From: Euryarchaeota archaeon UBA169
GTDB taxonomy: Archaea > Thermoplasmatota > Poseidoniia > MGIII > CG-Epi1
Direction: 5' to 3'
Length of the DNA: 13,329 nucleotides
Assembly (NCBI GenBank): GCA_002497685.1
Contig: DAEH01000042.1
Coordinates: 1-13,329, forward strand
Part shown: positions 1 through 5,387 of the stretch, in pieces
Position numbering within the stretch: the stretch's first letter is position 1
How the letters are laid out: each line of letters opens with the position of its first letter
The notes under the pieces: generated by a model
Seen by the model: only the letters and a program-made list of their open reading frames with translations
What the model was told of the DNA's origin: nothing
The model's database searches: none
Program-made: the position numbers and the translations under genes

Positions 1-274
1 GATATATGGAGATCATTTAGTTCTAGAAGCAGGAGGGTTCCGTAAAGAAGAGATATCTTCACTTTTAACTGGAGAACCACGCGAAGGAGGAATACCTATT
101 GTAAAAATTCTAAACGTAAGTATAACTAAATATGAGGATTATTCAAAAGTAGAAATTAGTAGTTTTCATAAGATGTATGAAGTATATACTTTAGTCTGCA
201 ATTTAAATATTTTAGATACAGAGTCTTTGATTAAAGAATTAACAAATTCTGACGTTAGGATTAGTTATTCTTAG
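1..274 (+). CDS. C-terminal end of an unrecognised protein (partial)
   Basis: An open frame enters from the left edge (first full codon at position 2) and stops with TAG at 272-274, giving about 90 C-terminal residues. The segment starts IYGDHLVLEAGGFRKEE and ends in a Lys/Glu/Asn-rich tail. I see no membrane segment and no motif that lets me name a family. Codon use matches the neighbours, and the frame is open throughout, so it is probably a real gene whose start lies outside the window. Its stop codon overlaps the stop codon of the minus-strand thioredoxin gene (shared bases 272-273), so the two genes converge with no spacer. The function is unknown. Confidence 0.6.
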   Translation, partial: IYGDHLVLEAGGFRKEEISSLLTGEPREGGIPIVKILNVSITKYEDYSKVEISSFHKMYEVYTLVCNLNILDTESLIKELTNSDVRISYS

Positions 275-585
275 AAGTGTGGTTCTATTTTTTGCATAAC
301 TGCATCTTTTGGCATAGCTCCAACCAATCTATCAACTAATTCACCATTTTTGAAAATCATCATTGTTGGTATGGACATAATTCCATGCTGAGATGAGGTA
401 TTTGGATTTTCATCAGTATTCATTTTTGCAATAACTATGTTTTGATTTTCGGAAGCTATTTCATCCAAAACTGGGCCTAGGGCCTTACAAGGGCCACACC
501 ACGGTGCCCAAAAATCAACTAATACGAGTTCATTATCGTTAATAGTTTTTTCAAAATCGGTATCTGTTACTTGAATTGTACTCAT
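271..585 (-). CDS. trxA: Thioredoxin
   Basis: This is a 104-residue single-domain thioredoxin, the normal length for the family. The active site W-C-G-P-C lies at residues 29-33, preceded by the usual V-D-F-W-A-P, and the cis-proline loop S-I-P-T is at 71-74 (Pro73), followed by F-K-N-G. It should be a cytoplasmic disulfide reductase recharged by a thioredoxin reductase, which is not in the window. The ATG at 585 gives the standard N-terminus; a weak Shine-Dalgarno-like TAGGAAA lies at 592-598. A TATA-like A/T-rich box reading AAAAAATATAG on this strand (621-631) sits about 40 nt upstream of the start, suggesting a short leader. The gene is divergent from the flavodoxin gene, which may share its redox role. 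Confidence 0.95.
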   Translation of the reverse strand: MSTIQVTDTDFEKTINDNELVLVDFWAPWCGPCKALGPVLDEIASENQNIVIAKMNTDENPNTSSQHGIMSIPTMMIFKNGELVDRLVGAMPKDAVMQKIEPHF

Positions 586-620
586 TTTTTATTTCCTATA
601 GCAAATTAACATAATAATAG

Positions 621-631
621 CTATATTTTTT
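621..631 (-). promoter_or_regulatory. TATA-like box of the thioredoxin gene
   Basis: On the minus strand this reads AAAAAATATAG, about 40 nt before the trxA start codon. With initiation about 25 nt downstream, the leader would be roughly 12-15 nt and would contain the weak ribosome-binding site. The region is A/T-rich, so the match could be chance. Confidence 0.3.
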
Positions 632-731
632 ACATGAGAGGCCTAGTTATAGCCTTTTTGATAGATAAGAATTAGTTGCGAAAATTACAAATAGCGTCCA
701 AGATAATAATGAAATAAGAGGCAACATTATT

Positions 732-1232
732 ATGAAAATAGGCATATTTTTCGGTTCAAGCACAGGCAATACAGAAACTGCAGCAGAATTAATTGAGGGG
801 CATTTCAGTGATCATGATTGTACAGTTCAAGACGTTAGTTCAATAGAGGCTGGAGATTTATTAGGATATGATTTTCTTTTGATGGGTATTTCAACATGGT
901 ATGTGGGTGAGGCTCAGGATGATTGGATTGACCTAATTGATGATATGGAAGGAATGGATTTTAATGGAGTCAAATTTGCTATATTTGGCCAAGGAGATCA
1001 ACTAGGATATCCAGATACATTCCAAGATGGTATGGGTATGATTTATGAAAAAGTGATGGCAGGTGGCGGACAATGCTTTGGTTTTACTTCAATAGAGGGT
1101 TATGATTTCGATGAATCTAGAGGCTTAATAGATGGAAAATTCTGTGGTTTATCTTTGGATGAAGATAATCAAGGTGAGATGACAGATGAAAGAGTCGAAG
1201 CTTGGTGTAAACAACTTCTCGAAGAACTTTAA
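732..1232 (+). CDS. fldA: Long-chain flavodoxin
   Basis: This 166-residue FMN-binding electron carrier is the size of long-chain flavodoxins. The N-terminal strand is followed by the FMN-phosphate loop S-S-T-G-N-T at residues 9-14. The loop S-T-W-Y-V-G-E contains the flavin-stacking Trp56, and the second flavin loop F-G-Q-G-D-Q-L-G-Y with Tyr93 runs into D-T-F-Q-D-G-M-G, closely resembling bacterial FldA. It should be cytoplasmic and replace ferredoxin as a one-electron donor, as flavodoxins typically do when iron is scarce. An AAGAGG at 716-721 serves as ribosome-binding site for the ATG at 732. The gene is 9 bp from the end of the DsrE-like gene and 1.2 kb from the iron-type regulator and transferrin operon. 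I found no DtxR-type palindrome in its own upstream region, so iron control is not shown directly. Confidence 0.93.
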   Translation: MKIGIFFGSSTGNTETAAELIEGHFSDHDCTVQDVSSIEAGDLLGYDFLLMGISTWYVGEAQDDWIDLIDDMEGMDFNGVKFAIFGQGDQLGYPDTFQDGMGMIYEKVMAGGGQCFGFTSIEGYDFDESRGLIDGKFCGLSLDEDNQGEMTDERVEAWCKQLLEEL

Positions 1233-1241
1233 TATTTTTTA

Positions 1242-1595
1242 TTAAAATACGGCCAATTGCCAACCCTTTTCAACTACTTGACTGATTCTTCTAGGGGCTG
1301 ATGATACTGAAAATTTATATTCTCCCATTCTTGGAGATAATCCATTTTCATTTAATGAAGCTCCACAAAGAAAGATAGGACATCCTAATTCATGTATTAC
1401 TCCTATTGAGGTTTGTATTTCTTTTCTAATGGCTTCATTTCCTTCTTCTATCCAGTTGATTCCTTCACCTTGAAGCATTAAAGCTAGATTGCGACCATCA
1501 CCGGCTTGATATTCAGCTATTCTCAAAGCTTCTTTAGCTCTTTTATACTCTTTAAGTCCACTTATTACAATATACAAAACACCTTTCGAGCTCAT
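1242..1595 (-). CDS. DsrE/DsrF-like small protein
   Basis: A 117-residue soluble alpha/beta protein. The N-terminal strand G-V-L-Y-I-V-I-S-G is followed by an A-x-x-A-L-R-I-A-E-Y helix, and a central helix-strand leads to C-P-I-F-L-C-G-A-S-L with Cys77 at the position of the conserved cysteine of DsrE/F/TusD-like sulfur-carrier proteins. The C-terminus ends in a short hydrophobic strand (W-Q-L-A-V-F), as in that family. Cys72 is a second cysteine close to it. The start ATG overlaps the stop of the dtxR gene by ATGA (1592-1595), so the two are almost certainly co-translated. A role in sulfur transfer or redox signalling, perhaps linked to Fe-S status, is inferred from context only. Family assignment rests on pattern, not alignment. 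Confidence 0.6.
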   Translation of the reverse strand: MSSKGVLYIVISGLKEYKRAKEALRIAEYQAGDGRNLALMLQGEGINWIEEGNEAIRKEIQTSIGVIHELGCPIFLCGASLNENGLSPRMGEYKFSVSSAPRRISQVVEKGWQLAVF

Positions 1596-2254
1596 TGATT
1601 CTGAATAATAATTTTAGAAGCCATTTGTTTATCAATTGAGACTATGCCTTTTTTAGTTTCAATGTCAAACCTTTCATCTGTAGCTTTTTTCAGTAAGATA
1701 TTATCTCCAGGCGTTAATCCTTTTTCAGATAAAATTTCATTTAGTTCATCATTCAAGAATACAATTCTAATTTTACCTTCTTTACCTTCCTGGAAATTTG
1801 TTAATGGTAAGTAATTAGGATCAGTCTCATCATCTATGCTTATTTTATGACAAAATAGTTCAGATTCTTTTTTTGGATCTACTCCTAGAAATGTAGTTAA
1901 CTTGTGTTCGACATCTCTTGTTAATACGTGTTCCATTCTACAAGCTACTTCGGCAGCTTCAGTTTTATTTACATCTAAAATTTCTACTAAGAATCGTTGA
2001 AGTATGTTAAAACGATGTTCAATTACATCAGCTACATGTTGTCCTTGTTTTGTCAAATGTACTCCATGATAGGGTTCATAATCTACTAAACCAATGTCAC
2101 CTAATCTCTGTATCATTTCAGTTACTGTAGCAGGTTTTAGTTCAGTCTTTGTTGATAAATCAGATGTTCTAACTCTTTCACCATTTGATGCTAATTCATT
2201 GATATTTTTTACCATCATCTCAGCACTTTCAGATAGCGCATCCATACTTGCCAT
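1592..2254 (-). CDS. DtxR/IdeR-family iron-dependent transcriptional regulator
   Basis: A 220-residue metalloregulator with three parts: winged helix-turn-helix (about residues 10-72, with T-S-D-L-S followed by the recognition region K-P-A-T-V-T-E-M-I-Q-R-L), a helical metal/dimer domain (about 73-145), and a FeoA/SH3-like C-terminal domain (about 148-220). The segment A-C-R-M-E-H-V-L matches the DtxR primary metal site: Cys105, Glu108 and His109 correspond to C102, E105 and H106, and Met13 to M10. A Cys at this place is typical of iron-responsive members; Mn-type MntR has Glu. The ancillary-site residues appear altered (Gln86 for E83, Ala101 for H98, and His80 shifted by two residues). It is divergent from the transferrin-like operon, with family-type palindromes between them, so autoregulation and iron repression are likely. 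The ATG at 2254 has a TATA-like box about 24 nt upstream and no clear ribosome-binding site, suggesting a leaderless transcript. Met4 is a possible alternative start. Confidence 0.9.
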   Translation of the reverse strand: MASMDALSESAEMMVKNINELASNGERVRTSDLSTKTELKPATVTEMIQRLGDIGLVDYEPYHGVHLTKQGQHVADVIEHRFNILQRFLVEILDVNKTEAAEVACRMEHVLTRDVEHKLTTFLGVDPKKESELFCHKISIDDETDPNYLPLTNFQEGKEGKIRIVFLNDELNEILSEKGLTPGDNILLKKATDERFDIETKKGIVSIDKQMASKIIIQNQ

Positions 2255-2273
2255 ACGATACTAAAAAGTCATA

Positions 2274-2282
2274 GATATAAAA
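2274..2282 (-). promoter_or_regulatory. TATA-like box of the dtxR gene
   Basis: Read on the minus strand this is TTTTATATC, centred about 24 nt before the dtxR ATG. That is the spacing expected for a leaderless archaeal gene, and no Shine-Dalgarno sequence is present. Confidence 0.45.
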
Positions 2283-2298
2283 GATATACTTTTCTTTT

Positions 2299-2314
2299 TT
2301 TAGGGCAGCCTAAA
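2299..2314. promoter_or_regulatory. DtxR-type operator box A
   Basis: TTTAGG-GCAG-CCTAAA: a perfect inverted repeat of 6-bp half-sites with a 4-bp spacer. The half-sites match those of the DtxR/IdeR consensus (TTAGG...CCTAA). It lies immediately upstream of the TATA-like element of the transferrin-like gene, where TFB would bind, and about 45-60 bp upstream of the divergent dtxR start. Confidence 0.75.
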
Positions 2315-2323
2315 TTATATATA
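2315..2323 (+). promoter_or_regulatory. TATA box of the transferrin-like operon
   Basis: TTATATATA sits directly after box A and 59-67 nt upstream of the start codon. Initiation about 25 nt downstream would fall near 2345, inside operator box B, leaving a leader of about 37 nt that carries operator box C and a good ribosome-binding site. Confidence 0.55.
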
Positions 2324-2332
2324 CTCCTATTT

Positions 2333-2348
2333 TTTAGGCTAACCTAAA
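2333..2348. promoter_or_regulatory. DtxR-type operator box B
   Basis: TTTAGG-CTAA-CCTAAA: a second perfect copy of the 6-4-6 palindrome. Its inner 14 bp, TTAGGCTAACCTAA, equal the right-hand part of the classical 19-bp IdeR/DtxR consensus as I remember it. It covers the predicted transcription start of the transferrin-like operon. Confidence 0.8.
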
Positions 2349-2363
2349 TTAGGGTGACCTAAA
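2348..2363. promoter_or_regulatory. DtxR-type operator box C
   Basis: ATTAGG-GTGA-CCTAAA: a third copy with one mismatch at the outermost base, overlapping box B by one base so that half-sites repeat about every 15 bp. A further half-site-like CCCTAAA follows at 2364-2370. It is placed in the presumed 5' leader. Confidence 0.7.
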
Positions 2364-2368
2364 CCCTA

Positions 2369-2375
2369 AAGGAAG
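2369..2375 (+). promoter_or_regulatory. Ribosome-binding site of the transferrin-like gene
   Basis: AAGGAAG ends 6 nt before the ATG at 2382 and fixes the start that gives a complete lipoprotein signal peptide. Confidence 0.5.
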
Positions 2376-2381
2376 CAAAAA

Positions 2382-4499
2382 ATGTTGAAAAAAACAAGTA
2401 CATTTGCCCTCGCTATGCTGTTTGTATTCACCAGTTTTACTGGGTGTTTAAGCAGTGATGATGACGATGATAAAGCAACGTCATATTCAGAAGACTTAAT
2501 CATAGCCTATGAAGTAAAAGATGATTATGAGAATCCAGACGAGAATCCTCAAGTCATGGCTGATTATCTCACTAATGAATTAAAAATGAATGTGAAATTA
2601 TATCCAATCACTTCTGAAGGTTCAATAATTGAAGCTTTAAGATTTGGTAATGCTCACATTGCCTTCATGGATGGGGCTGCAGCATGGGTTGGATGGAAGC
2701 AATATGGTCTCGATGCAATGGCTGCAGATCAAAAAAGTGACGGAAGAACTCACTATGATGCACACGCAGTTGTTTTGAAAGATTCTGAAATGGCAACAGC
2801 TTATCTAGATGATGATGCTACTACTGATCCATTTTCATTATTGGCAGGGAAAACTTCTTGCCATACTGGATGGTTAAAATCAGCAGGTATGCTTCTTCCT
2901 ATGGGTTTCTTGATAGGAAATGGATATGCTAATGTTATTGGAGATCCAAATGATATCGAATCATTAAGGGCCACAGTTCTTAATTTCTTCAGTGATGATG
3001 CAAGTATTCCCGAATCAGGCACTCCTTACTACAGTTACTCAGGTGCAGTAAAATGTCTATCTGAAGGTGCAGGTCATGTTGCATTTGCAAAAGATTCTAC
3101 AGTTGATGGATACTGTGCTAATGAAGTGGCAGCAGACAACGAAGATTGGTGTCTTTCAAGAGATAACTATGTTCTCTTGCCTTCGTACGGTTCAGCCCCT
3201 TCCCATCCAGTTATGTATAATCCTGAATTTGTTAATGCTGAGACTAAAACTAAAATTCAAAATGCATTAGTTGCTATGAATGAAACTGATGCCGGTTCAA
3301 AAATATTAGAGACAATACTAGGAACTCCAGGTATTACTAAAGTAACTGCAGAAGAACACCTAGGATCTTATGGTAATTTGATTGAAGATATTCCAGGAAT
3401 TAATGCGTACTATAAAGATAAGTTTACCATTAATGAGACAGTAACTCCTACAATATCTAAAATAAGAATTGCTTATGAAGTGAAAGATGATTATGAAAAT
3501 CCTGATGAGAATCCTCAAGCCATGGCTGATTTCATAGCTGCTCAAACTGGCGTAGAAGTTACATTGTACCCAACAACTTCAGAAGGTTCAATAATTGAAG
3601 CTTTAAGGTTTGGTAATGCAGATATAGCTTTCATGGACGGAGGAGCTGCATGGGTAGCTTGGAAACAATATGGGCTAGCAACAATGGCAGCAGATACAAA
3701 ATCTGACGGTCGAACATATTACAATGCGCATGCATGGGTACACAAAGACTCTGAGATGGCAACAGCATTGAATGATGACGATGCCTCAACCGATCCTTTT
3801 GCTTTACTTGAAGGTAAAACTTCATGCCATACAGGATGGCTAAAATCTGCAGGAATGCTCTTGCCTATGGGATATTTAATATCTAATGATTATGCAGAAG
3901 TAGTAGGTGACAATGATGATATTGAATCATTAAGGAATACTATTTTGAATTTCTTTAGCGACAATGCTAGTATCCCTGAATCAGGTACACCATACTACGG
4001 ATATTCTGGAGCTGTAAAATGTTTGTCGGAAGGATTTGGTGATGTGGCTTTTGCTAAAGATTCAACAGTAGATTCATATTGTGGTAATGAGAATGTTAGT
4101 TTGAATCAAGACTGGTGTTTATCAAGAGATGAATACGTGCCATTACCGGCTTTTGGACAAGCTCCATCTCATCCAGTAATGTATAATCCAGATAAGTTGG
4201 ATGTTCAGACTAGAACTGCGATTTTGAATGCATTACTTGCTATGAATGATGAAATGTATGTCGTAGATTATGAAATGCAAGGTGAAACATACACTGGATG
4301 TTACAATACGGTAACACATCAAGTAGATAGTACCTCTGAAAGAAATACATGTGGTGGAGAAATTATGTCTAATATATTAGGCACTTCAGGATTAGTTGAA
4401 GCTAATACGCAAGAACATCTTGGTTCTTACAGCAGCTTAATTTCGGCACTTCCTGGAATAAGTAACTACTACGACACAAAATACGAGATATCCGAATAA
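2382..4499 (+). CDS. Bilobal transferrin-like iron-binding lipoprotein, likely ABC-transporter substrate-binding protein
   Basis: A 705-residue exported lipoprotein: signal peptide, lipobox F-T-G-C with lipid-attached Cys22, an acidic linker (Asp26-30), then two type-II periplasmic-binding lobes (about 37-350 and 360-705). Each lobe carries the transferrin signature. Lobe 1 has Asp97 (A-F-M-D-G), Tyr125, the anion loop S-C-H-T-G-W-L-K-S-A-G (159-169; Thr162, Lys166), N-F-F-S, Tyr219 in Y-S-G-A-V-K-C-L, and His275 in P-S-H. Lobe 2 has Asp419, Tyr447, Thr484, Lys488, Tyr541 and His597. These match human transferrin D63, Y95, T120, R124 (here Lys), Y188 and H249. Cys160/Cys225 and Cys482/Cys547 match its C118-C194 disulfide. 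Residues 41-280 and 363-602 align without gaps, 188 of 240 identical. Lobe 2 alone has a roughly 35-residue C-terminal insertion with Cys640 and Cys657. Three DtxR boxes precede the gene and PhnC/PhnE-type transporter genes follow. Carbonate-assisted Fe(III) binding is inferred; a phosphonate-binding role is the alternative but fits the ligands poorly. Confidence 0.85.
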   Translation: MLKKTSTFALAMLFVFTSFTGCLSSDDDDDKATSYSEDLIIAYEVKDDYENPDENPQVMADYLTNELKMNVKLYPITSEGSIIEALRFGNAHIAFMDGAAAWVGWKQYGLDAMAADQKSDGRTHYDAHAVVLKDSEMATAYLDDDATTDPFSLLAGKTSCHTGWLKSAGMLLPMGFLIGNGYANVIGDPNDIESLRATVLNFFSDDASIPESGTPYYSYSGAVKCLSEGAGHVAFAKDSTVDGYCANEVAADNEDWCLSRDNYVLLPSYGSAPSHPVMYNPEFVNAETKTKIQNALVAMNETDAGSKILETILGTPGITKVTAEEHLGSYGNLIEDIPGINAYYKDKFTINETVTPTISKIRIAYEVKDDYENPDENPQAMADFIAAQTGVEVTLYPTTSEGSIIEALRFGNADIAFMDGGAAWVAWKQYGLATMAADTKSDGRTYYNAHAWVHKDSEMATALNDDDASTDPFALLEGKTSCHTGWLKSAGMLLPMGYLISNDYAEVVGDNDDIESLRNTILNFFSDNASIPESGTPYYGYSGAVKCLSEGFGDVAFAKDSTVDSYCGNENVSLNQDWCLSRDEYVPLPAFGQAPSHPVMYNPDKLDVQTRTAILNALLAMNDEMYVVDYEMQGETYTGCYNTVTHQVDSTSERNTCGGEIMSNILGTSGLVEANTQEHLGSYSSLISALPGISNYYDTKYEISE
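2502..3221 (+). repeat. Tandem intragenic duplication, unit 1 (lobe 1 core)
   Basis: This 720-bp unit codes for residues 41-280 and is repeated without any length change at 3468-4187. Protein identity counted by eye is 188/240 (about 78%). DNA identity is patchy: some stretches, such as the one coding for S-E-G-S-I-I-E-A-L-R-F-G-N, are almost unchanged, while others differ at many third positions. Confidence 0.9.
3468..4187 (+). repeat. Tandem intragenic duplication, unit 2 (lobe 2 core)
   Basis: The second 720-bp unit of the transferrin-like gene codes for residues 363-602, exactly 322 residues after the matching positions of unit 1. The most divergent stretch is the amphipathic segment at 383-392 (1 of 10 identical to 61-70). 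Confidence 0.9.
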
Positions 4500-4535
4500 T
4501 AACTTATTCAGATATTTAGTAAATGAAGTTATTTT

Positions 4536-4566
4536 CTCTCATACTTTCGTCCAAGTACTATGAGAG
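4536..4566 (+). terminator. Stem-loop after the transferrin-like gene (possible processing or attenuation hairpin)
   Basis: CTCTCATA (4536-4543) pairs perfectly with TATGAGAG (4559-4566). Alternatively a TACTT/AAGTA inner stem closes a 6-nt loop with a 3-nt bulge. It starts 36 nt after the stop codon. There is no U-tract after it, so a classic intrinsic terminator is unlikely. It could protect the 3' end of the highly expressed binding-protein mRNA or mark a processing point. Confidence 0.45.
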
Positions 4567-4574
4567 AGAATTAC

Positions 4575-4697
4575 TCGTGCATGTTGGGCCTTATACATGA
4601 TTTCATGTCACACCGATGGGCTCATCAAGCACGAACCTCAGAGTACCTGTGATGTAACGGTAAATAGTGCGACCTTTACGGAGGACTCCAGAGGTAT
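4575..4697 (+). ncRNA. Candidate structured RNA element / leader of the ABC ATPase gene
   Basis: This is the longest gene-free stretch in the window, and its G+C (about 47% by hand count over 4571-4690) stands above its AT-rich surroundings. Domain II: TCGTGC (4575-4580) pairs with GCACGA (4629-4634) and encloses two hairpins, ACATGA-TT-TCATGT (4595-4608) and GATG-GGCT-CATC (4615-4626). Domain III follows at once: ACCTC (4635-4639) pairs with GAGGT (4691-4695), GAGT (4641-4644) with ACTC (4685-4688), and CCT (4646-4648) with AGG (4682-4684), closing over GTAAA/TTTAC (4660-4664 / 4675-4679). Domain III ends 2 nt before the ATPase start codon and takes up both GGAGG (4680-4684) and GAGG (4691-4694), the only Shine-Dalgarno candidates, so it may regulate translation. 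I do not recognise a known riboswitch class. Confidence 0.45.
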
Positions 4698-5387
4698 ATG
4701 AACAGTATAGTAAGTGCAGTAGATTTAAAGATAGGCTATTCCTCATCTACCATTCTTGCCAATATAAAAAATTTCCAAATAGATCGAGGAGAAATCATTT
4801 CTATAATTGGTGAATCAGGAATAGGAAAAACTACCTTTCTGAAAAACATAGCGCATTTAGTGCGTCCAATCGGAGGCAAATTAGCTGTTTTTGGTTCATA
4901 TTCCACTCCACAAAGAGGAAGTGTGGGTTACATACCTCAAAAATTAGGATTAATTAAGCATGAAACAGTATATTTTAATGTACTAGAAGGGGCAGTATGT
5001 AATGAATCTATTTTTAGATCCATAACTGGTTTTCACGAGGAAAAAGTAATTGATAATGTTAAAGAGTCGATTGCATTAATGGACATATCTCATAAAATTG
5101 ATGAGCCAATCAAGTATCTTTCAGGTGGGCAACAACGACGCGTAGCAATCGCCAGAACGATGGCTCAAAGTCCTAAACTTATTCTTGCAGATGAATTTCT
5201 GAGTGAATTAGATGATAAGACTGCAGCTAATGTTTGGAATGTTATGAGAGAATATGTCAAGGCAAATGAAGTTACTTTAATTATTGTAGAACACAATCTC
5301 GAGAGGGCAAAATTAGCAGATCGTTGTTTTAAGTTAGAGAAAAATTTGGATTCAGGTACTTCCGCACTAATAGAGGTTGTTCAATGA
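4698..5387 (+). CDS. ABC transporter ATP-binding protein, PhnC-like
   Basis: A 229-residue ABC ATPase with all motifs: Walker A G-E-S-G-I-G-K-T-T (38-46), Q-loop Gln81, signature L-S-G-G-Q (141-145), Walker B L-I-L-A-D-E (161-166, catalytic Glu166), D-loop S-E-L-D (169-172) and switch His199. It is cytoplasmic and would power the permease encoded next, whose start overlaps its stop (ATGA, 5384-5387). PhnC-like is chosen because of the PhnE-type permease partner. With the transferrin-like binding protein, the substrate is more likely Fe(III) than phosphonate. No in-frame start lies between a stop at 4665 and the ATG at 4698. The possible ribosome-binding sequences are 2 and 13 nt away, both off the usual spacing, and both lie in a predicted stem. 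Confidence 0.9.
   Translation: MNSIVSAVDLKIGYSSSTILANIKNFQIDRGEIISIIGESGIGKTTFLKNIAHLVRPIGGKLAVFGSYSTPQRGSVGYIPQKLGLIKHETVYFNVLEGAVCNESIFRSITGFHEEKVIDNVKESIALMDISHKIDEPIKYLSGGQQRRVAIARTMAQSPKLILADEFLSELDDKTAANVWNVMREYVKANEVTLIIVEHNLERAKLADRCFKLEKNLDSGTSALIEVVQ

Noticed and set aside
638..654. Inverted repeat AGGC...GCCT followed by a short T run, terminator-like
   Set aside because: The stem is only 4 bp and it lies between two divergent genes, where a terminator has no obvious purpose.
3067..3270. Plus-strand open frame inside the transferrin-like gene
   Set aside because: It is a shifted frame of the coding repeat, without ribosome-binding site or recognisable protein features.
2382..4499. 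Annotation as a phosphonate/phosphate-binding protein (PhnD)
   Set aside because: The PBP fold and PhnC/PhnE neighbours suggest it, but the conserved residues in both lobes are those of transferrin, the promoter is of iron-regulator type, and no phosphonate catabolic gene is present.
4575..4634. A tRNA gene in the structured intergenic region
   Set aside because: The branched fold recalls a cloverleaf, but there is no GTTCGA-type T loop, no proper D arm or anticodon arm, and the acceptor-like stem is too short.
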